A program made the position numbers and the translations under genes. Shown here in pieces: positions 60,309-64,000 of a stretch of 64,000 nt of DNA. The notes beneath the pieces are model-generated. The model did no database searches. It was given only the letters and a program-made list of their open reading frames with translations, and was not told the origin of the DNA. Positions within the stretch are counted from its first letter, which is position 1. Each line of letters starts with the position of its first letter. This DNA is from Croceivirga lutea (GTDB lineage Bacteria; Bacteroidota; Bacteroidia; Flavobacteriales; Flavobacteriaceae): NCBI RefSeq assembly GCF_014235875.1, contig NZ_JACJUK010000003.1, positions 310,001 through 374,000 on the forward strand, written 5' to 3'.

Positions 60309-61352
60309 ATGCTAGAGAACAAAGACAAACAACTTACGCCGTTAGAACAAATGGGTGAGTTTGGACTAATAAAACATCTTACCAAAGATTTTAAGCTAAA
60401 CCAAGAAACCACTGAATTAGGTATTGGTGACGATGCAGCTGTTCTTGATTTTAAAACCAAGAAAACCGTTATTTCTACAGATTTACTGATTGAAGGTGTA
60501 CATTTTGATTTAGCCTATATGCCGTTGAAACATCTTGGCTACAAGGCAGTAATAGTAAACCTATCTGACATTTATGCCATGAATGCCTTGGCAACACAAA
60601 TTACAGTTTCTATTGCCATTTCAAACAGATTTCCTCTTGAAGCTTTAGAAGAATTTTATGCTGGTGTAGCTATGGCCTGCAAAATTTACAATGTAGACTT
60701 GGTAGGTGGAGATACCACCTCATCTACAAAAGGTATGCTAATTAGCGTTACAGCAATGGGTATTGTTGATGAAGACAAACTCACTTACCGCTCTGGCGCT
60801 AAACCTAATGATTTACTTGTAGTTTCTGGAGACTTAGGTGGTGCTTATTTTGGTTTACAAGTTTTGGAACGTGAAAAAGAAGTTTTTAAAGTAAACCCTA
60901 ATAACCAGCCCGATTTAGAACCCTACTCTTATGTTGTAGAAAGACAATTAAAACCCGAAGCTCGTAAAGATATTGTAACCATTCTAGAAAAGTTAGAAGT
61001 TAAACCTACTGCTATGATTGATATAAGCGATGGATTATCTTCTGAAATTTTACATTTATGTAATTCTAGCAATTTGGGTTGTAATTTATTTGAAGAAAAA
61101 ATACCCTTAGACCCAACAGTTATAAATGCTGCAGAAGAATTTTCTATAGATAGCACAATGGTAGCTTTAAGTGGAGGTGAAGATTACGAATTGTTATTTA
61201 CAATTGCGCAAGCAGATTATGATAAAATAAAAGGCAATCCGAACCTTACAGTAATTGGTCATATGACAGATGCTGACCAAGGAGCACATCTAGTAACTCG
61301 AGGAAACGAGAAAATAGAATTGAAAGCAAGGGGTTGGAATTCTTTTAGTTAA
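60309..61352 (+). CDS. thiL: Thiamine-phosphate kinase
   Basis: A 347-residue ThiL that phosphorylates thiamine phosphate to thiamine diphosphate. ELGIGDDAAVLDFK at about 36-49 carries the metal-binding Asp pair, VNLSDIYAMNA and DLVGGDTTSS are family motifs, and ALSGGEDYELLFTI in the C-terminal half is a hallmark. The start ATG 60309 agrees with the family (LEQMGEFGLIKHL). No TPP riboswitch is visible, and the upstream promoter suggests almost no leader. Confidence 0.95.
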   Translation: MLENKDKQLTPLEQMGEFGLIKHLTKDFKLNQETTELGIGDDAAVLDFKTKKTVISTDLLIEGVHFDLAYMPLKHLGYKAVIVNLSDIYAMNALATQITVSIAISNRFPLEALEEFYAGVAMACKIYNVDLVGGDTTSSTKGMLISVTAMGIVDEDKLTYRSGAKPNDLLVVSGDLGGAYFGLQVLEREKEVFKVNPNNQPDLEPYSYVVERQLKPEARKDIVTILEKLEVKPTAMIDISDGLSSEILHLCNSSNLGCNLFEEKIPLDPTVINAAEEFSIDSTMVALSGGEDYELLFTIAQADYDKIKGNPNLTVIGHMTDADQGAHLVTRGNEKIELKARGWNSFS

Positions 61353-61354
61353 GA

Positions 61355-61627
61355 TTATGCAACACGCCTTTTAGGTTGTTTAATAGGAGCCAACCTACGA
61401 TTACGCTTTACATACATTTCATGTAAGGTAGCATTTACTGTTTTGAGTTTTTCAGTCAAAATTGCAAGTTTACCCTCGGCACTGGTAGTGACCTCTTTGT
61501 GGCAATGTGCGCAACGATATTCTTTTACGTGACTAGTAACTTGTTTTGAAATAACATAACGGTGGCCGAATAACTGACAGAAAAATCCGGAAATTTTACC
61601 ACCCTCGGGGGAAGTAGTTTTAGGCAT
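61355..61627 (-). CDS. Small zinc-ribbon-like protein
   Basis: A 90-residue basic protein with GFFCQLFGHRYVISK and EYRCAHCHKEV, a CxxC plus single Cys/His set that could form a small zinc site. The C-terminus is Arg/Lys-rich (RNRRLAPIKQPKRRVA), fitting nucleic-acid contact. I do not recognise a named family beyond zinc-ribbon-like small proteins. It is convergent with thiL, 2 bp away from the thiL stop. Confidence 0.65.
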   Translation of the reverse strand: MPKTTSPEGGKISGFFCQLFGHRYVISKQVTSHVKEYRCAHCHKEVTTSAEGKLAILTEKLKTVNATLHEMYVKRNRRLAPIKQPKRRVA

Positions 61628-61776
61628 AAGTTTTTAGTTCTTTGATTGTAAGATTCAATTGGGGCAGAATTTTACAATTGTTATTTGTTCATTTTTAACC
61701 AATTAGGCATTAGTATTATACGTAACGGTTTTAATCTAAGTATTATTTTATGTAATAAATTGGTATTTAGTTAAAT

Positions 61777-61798
61777 TTTGCTTTGCTTAGAAAGCAAA
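61777..61798. other. Hairpin in the brnQ upstream region
   Basis: TTTGCTTT (61777-61784) and AAAGCAAA (61791-61798) form an 8-bp inverted repeat with a 6-nt loop, and flanking A/T can extend it. It lies about 70 bp upstream of brnQ. No T-run follows, so a terminator is unlikely; it may be an operator or RNA stem. Confidence 0.4.
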
Positions 61799-61864
61799 TT
61801 CAACAATTTCTTATACGTGGAAATATACAGCTTTGTATTTTTTTAACAAATTATTAGCAAGAAA

Positions 61865-63142
61865 ATGTTCAAAAAAAATGTGCTTTTGATAGGGTTTGCC
61901 CTGTTCTCTCTATTTTTTGGGGCCGGCAATCTTATTTTACCCCCAATGCTTGGTTTTAAAGGTGGAGTAGATTGGTTTGTGTTATTATTGGGTTTTTTAC
62001 TTTCTGCAGTTTTTATTCCTTTATTGGGTATACGAGCACATGCAAGATTACAAGGCACTTTATTTGATTTTGCTAAAAAGGTATCGCCCAATTTCAGCCT
62101 TATTTATGCTGTAATTATTTATGTGATTTCTGTTGCATTGCCTTCACCAAGAACAGCTTCTGTAACTCATGAAATGGCAATTGCTCCTTTTTTTACATCT
62201 TCAACTTGGCTAACCAGCAGTATCTTCTTTGTACTTGTTTTAATCTTTGTTCTCAATAGATCAAAAATTTTAGACCTCATCGGTAAATTTCTTACTCCGG
62301 CAATTTTCTTAATTCTTTTAGCAATAATTGGCATAGCTGTTTTCTCTTTTGAATTTACCTATCAACCTTCAACTTTAAATAATGCACTGGCCATGGGCAT
62401 CTTAGAAGGCTATCAAACATTTGATGCTATTGGTGCCGTTGTTGTTGGTGGTGTAATTATTGTATCTATTAATCTAAAACACACCCATGAAACTTTTGAG
62501 GCAAAGAGAGAACTAATTGCCAAAGGCGGATTATGGGCTGCAATTGCACTTTTATTGGTATATGGTGGCCTAATTTACACAGGTGCTTTATTTCAAAAAT
62601 CATTTGATACTGACATTACAAGAAGTAATCTTTTAAATGCTATTAGTCTTGAAACACTCGGAGATAAAGCCACTATTTTTTTAAGTATTCTAGTGAGTCT
62701 TGCTTGTTTTACAACAGCAGTAGGTATAATTACAGGCGCTTCTGATTTTTCAAAAAGTAGACTAAATAATTCAGAAAAAGCGTATACAATTACTGCAATC
62801 TTAAGCTGTATATTAGGTATTTTAATAGGACAGTTTAACGTTGGTTACATCATAGCAATTGCTGTACCTGCATTAATGCTAATATATCCTATTACCATTG
62901 TCTTAATTCTATTAAACAATTTACCAGAACGCTTGGCAACAAAGAGCGTATTTAAATGGGTTGTTTTGGTAACAGTTTTCTTTAGCTTACCTGATTTTTT
63001 AGGAAGTATTGGATTTGGTGAGGCTATTCAAGGTCTTGCAAAATGGATTCCTTTAAGTAAATATCAAATGGGGTGGGTACTGCCTGCTTTAGTAACCTTT
63101 TTAGGTTTAATACTTCTACAAGTACAAACAAAACACAAATAA
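61865..63142 (+). CDS. brnQ: Branched-chain amino acid carrier (LIVCS family)
   Basis: A 425-residue inner-membrane transporter with about twelve hydrophobic segments. It starts NVLLIGFALFSLFFGAGNLILPPMLG, the typical BrnQ opening with GAGN, and has SVALPSPRTASVTHEMAIAP and GVIIVSINLKHTHET further on. It imports leucine, isoleucine and valine with Na+ or H+. The start ATG 61865 is the family start. It ends 3 bp before the convergent small gene. Confidence 0.93.
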   Translation: MFKKNVLLIGFALFSLFFGAGNLILPPMLGFKGGVDWFVLLLGFLLSAVFIPLLGIRAHARLQGTLFDFAKKVSPNFSLIYAVIIYVISVALPSPRTASVTHEMAIAPFFTSSTWLTSSIFFVLVLIFVLNRSKILDLIGKFLTPAIFLILLAIIGIAVFSFEFTYQPSTLNNALAMGILEGYQTFDAIGAVVVGGVIIVSINLKHTHETFEAKRELIAKGGLWAAIALLLVYGGLIYTGALFQKSFDTDITRSNLLNAISLETLGDKATIFLSILVSLACFTTAVGIITGASDFSKSRLNNSEKAYTITAILSCILGILIGQFNVGYIIAIAVPALMLIYPITIVLILLNNLPERLATKSVFKWVVLVTVFFSLPDFLGSIGFGEAIQGLAKWIPLSKYQMGWVLPALVTFLGLILLQVQTKHK

Positions 63143-63145
63143 ATT

Positions 63146-63319
63146 CTAAGATTCTTTATTCTTCTTTTTAACGTAATAAATAGCATAAACAAAAGCTACC
63201 AACACTATTACGGGCAAATACGCACCAATGGTTACTCCAATTTCATAAGAACTATCGGGAGCATCTTTAATTTTTTGTTCAATATCAGCTTGCAACAATA
63301 GAAGTAATATGACTTTCAT
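63146..63319 (-). CDS. Small single-span membrane protein
   Basis: A 57-codon frame from ATG 63319 to TAG 63146-63148: KVILLLLLQADIEQKIKDA, then a helix YLPVIVLVAFVYAIYYVKKKN near the C-terminus with a positively charged end. It has an N-terminal hydrophobic run and a clear transmembrane segment, so it may be a real small membrane protein. It is in the same direction as the aminopeptidase gene, 20 bp downstream of it. No family recognised. Confidence 0.5.
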   Translation of the reverse strand: MKVILLLLLQADIEQKIKDAPDSSYEIGVTIGAYLPVIVLVAFVYAIYYVKKKNKES

Positions 63320-63339
63320 AATAGATTTTAGTTTTAGAA

Positions 63340-64000
63340 TTAAGAATTGGAATTCATCAATTCTTCAATTTCATCTGCTTCAATGGGAATATTCTTCATT
63401 AAATTAAAGGGTTCTCCTGTTTCTTGGATGACCACATCATCTTCCAATCGAATACCAAAACCTTCATTTGGAATATAAATTCCAGGTTCTACTGTAAAAA
63501 CCATATTTGCTTGCATTGGGGTTTTTAGTTCTCCATAATCATGGGTATCTAGACCTATATGATGACTAGTACCATGCATAAAATATTTTTTATAAGCTGG
63601 TTGGTCTGGGTTTTCATTTTTGACAACTTCTTGGTCTAATAATCCTAAACCTATGAGTTCTGAAGTCATAATCTTACCAACCTCTTTGTGATATTCTGCC
63701 CATATGGTACCGGGAACTAACATTTTTGTAGCTTCATTTTTTACACGAAGTACTGCATTGTATACTTCTTTTTGCCTCGCTGTAAATTTTCCGCTAACCG
63801 GAATGGTTCTAGTCATATCACTAGAATAGTTAGCATATTCGGCACCAACATCCATAAGAATTAAATCACCAGATTTACATTGTTGGTTATTTTCTACATA
63901 ATGTAAAACATTGGCGTTATTACCAGAAGCAATAATTGGGGTATAGGCAAATCCTTTACTTCTATTTCTAATAAATTCATGAAGAAATTCAGCCTCTAAC
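63340..64000 (-). CDS. M24 Xaa-Pro aminopeptidase, partial (5' end beyond window)
   Basis: The 3' part (about 220 codons) of an M24 metallopeptidase. The frame runs open from the window edge: SGNNANVLHYVEN, then LMDVGAEYANYSSDMTRTIPVSG with the two metal Asp residues, MHGTSHHIGLDTHDYGE with His, FTVEPGIYIPNEG with Glu, and IRLEDDVVI with the last Glu. The active-site set is complete. It removes an N-terminal residue before proline. The start is not in the window; an internal ATG at 63855 is not the true start because the conserved part begins upstream of it. Confidence 0.95.
   Translation of the reverse strand, partial: LEAEFLHEFIRNRSKGFAYTPIIASGNNANVLHYVENNQQCKSGDLILMDVGAEYANYSSDMTRTIPVSGKFTARQKEVYNAVLRVKNEATKMLVPGTIWAEYHKEVGKIMTSELIGLGLLDQEVVKNENPDQPAYKKYFMHGTSHHIGLDTHDYGELKTPMQANMVFTVEPGIYIPNEGFGIRLEDDVVIQETGEPFNLMKNIPIEADEIEELMNSNS

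Noticed and set aside
61628-61864. Possible leucine- or thiamine-responsive riboswitch in the brnQ and thiL leaders
   Set aside because: A simple 8-bp hairpin is the only structure seen; no TPP aptamer motif is visible and thiL seems to have no leader.
1-64000. CRISPR arrays, tRNA or rRNA genes, integrases or attachment sites
   Set aside because: No regular spacer pattern, no cloverleaf or rRNA sequence and no recombinase gene were recognised in gaps; island boundaries could not be defined by direct repeats.

Overview
The window looks like a chromosome segment from a marine-type member of the family Flavobacteriaceae (Bacteroidota). It is AT-rich. It encodes a PorP/SprF-family type IX secretion protein and a subtilisin with a C-terminal T9SS sorting domain. 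It also carries many families typical of this group (DUF3078, DUF2480, DUF3050, choice-of-anchor-B lipoproteins). Many genes are preceded by the Bacteroidota promoter core TAnnTTTG and lack obvious Shine-Dalgarno sequences. No rRNA, tRNA, CRISPR array, transposase or integrase was found. I cannot name the genus.

Layout. (1) 1-1330: dispersed palindromic repeats, a secreted protein of unknown function and a guanine-deaminase-like enzyme. (2) 1582-12445: a defence island. A 31-codon remnant of an older hsdR gene lies upstream of a complete type I restriction-modification operon, hsdM-hsdS-[TIR]-[SLOG-like]-[MTH538-type TIR]-[DUF262/HNH]-hsdR, and a GIY-YIG-like gene follows. The four genes between hsdS and hsdR are tightly packed with small gaps or overlaps. 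They are the best candidate here for an undescribed system: two different TIR proteins and a SLOG-like protein, which recalls Thoeris signalling but without a ThsA effector, next to a GmrSD-like nuclease. (3) 12465-16572: a metalloprotease lipoprotein gene broken by one in-frame stop, a fructosamine-kinase-family gene, and about 2 kb of nested repeats. (4) 16573-30541: metabolic and membrane genes, including a HAD phosphatase, FAD oxidoreductase, two DoxX proteins, SPFH-GYF protein with a zinc-ribbon partner, lactonase, MATE pump, ferrochelatase, MscS channel and AraC regulator.

(5) 30737-38359: a heme cluster, hemA-hemC-hemD-hemE-(GNAT)-(DUF6973-like)-hemF-(PhzF)-hemB, which with the nearby hemH covers most steps from glutamyl-tRNA to heme. 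hemL and a protoporphyrinogen oxidase are not seen. (6) 38411-40286: a DinB operon divergent from a WYL regulator, with two identical-geometry inverted repeats (TGACA-N6-TGTCA) between them. (7) 40289-49040: serine hydrolase, CNNM/CBS protein, Ogt, exonuclease, VOC protein, secreted subtilisin, EEP phosphatase and HflX. (8) 49064-57538: a SUF iron-sulfur operon (sufA-like, B, C, D, S, porP-like, E, SufT-like, DUF2480) followed by an outer-membrane DUF3078 gene. A strong terminator-like hairpin directly abuts the sufS start codon. (9) 57643-64000: two surface beta-propeller lipoproteins, thiL, a zinc-ribbon protein, brnQ, a small membrane protein and the 3' part of an M24 Xaa-Pro aminopeptidase gene cut by the window edge.

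Starts were moved downstream of the longest open frame wherever a signal peptide, family alignment or promoter core argued for it; each case is stated in the entry.
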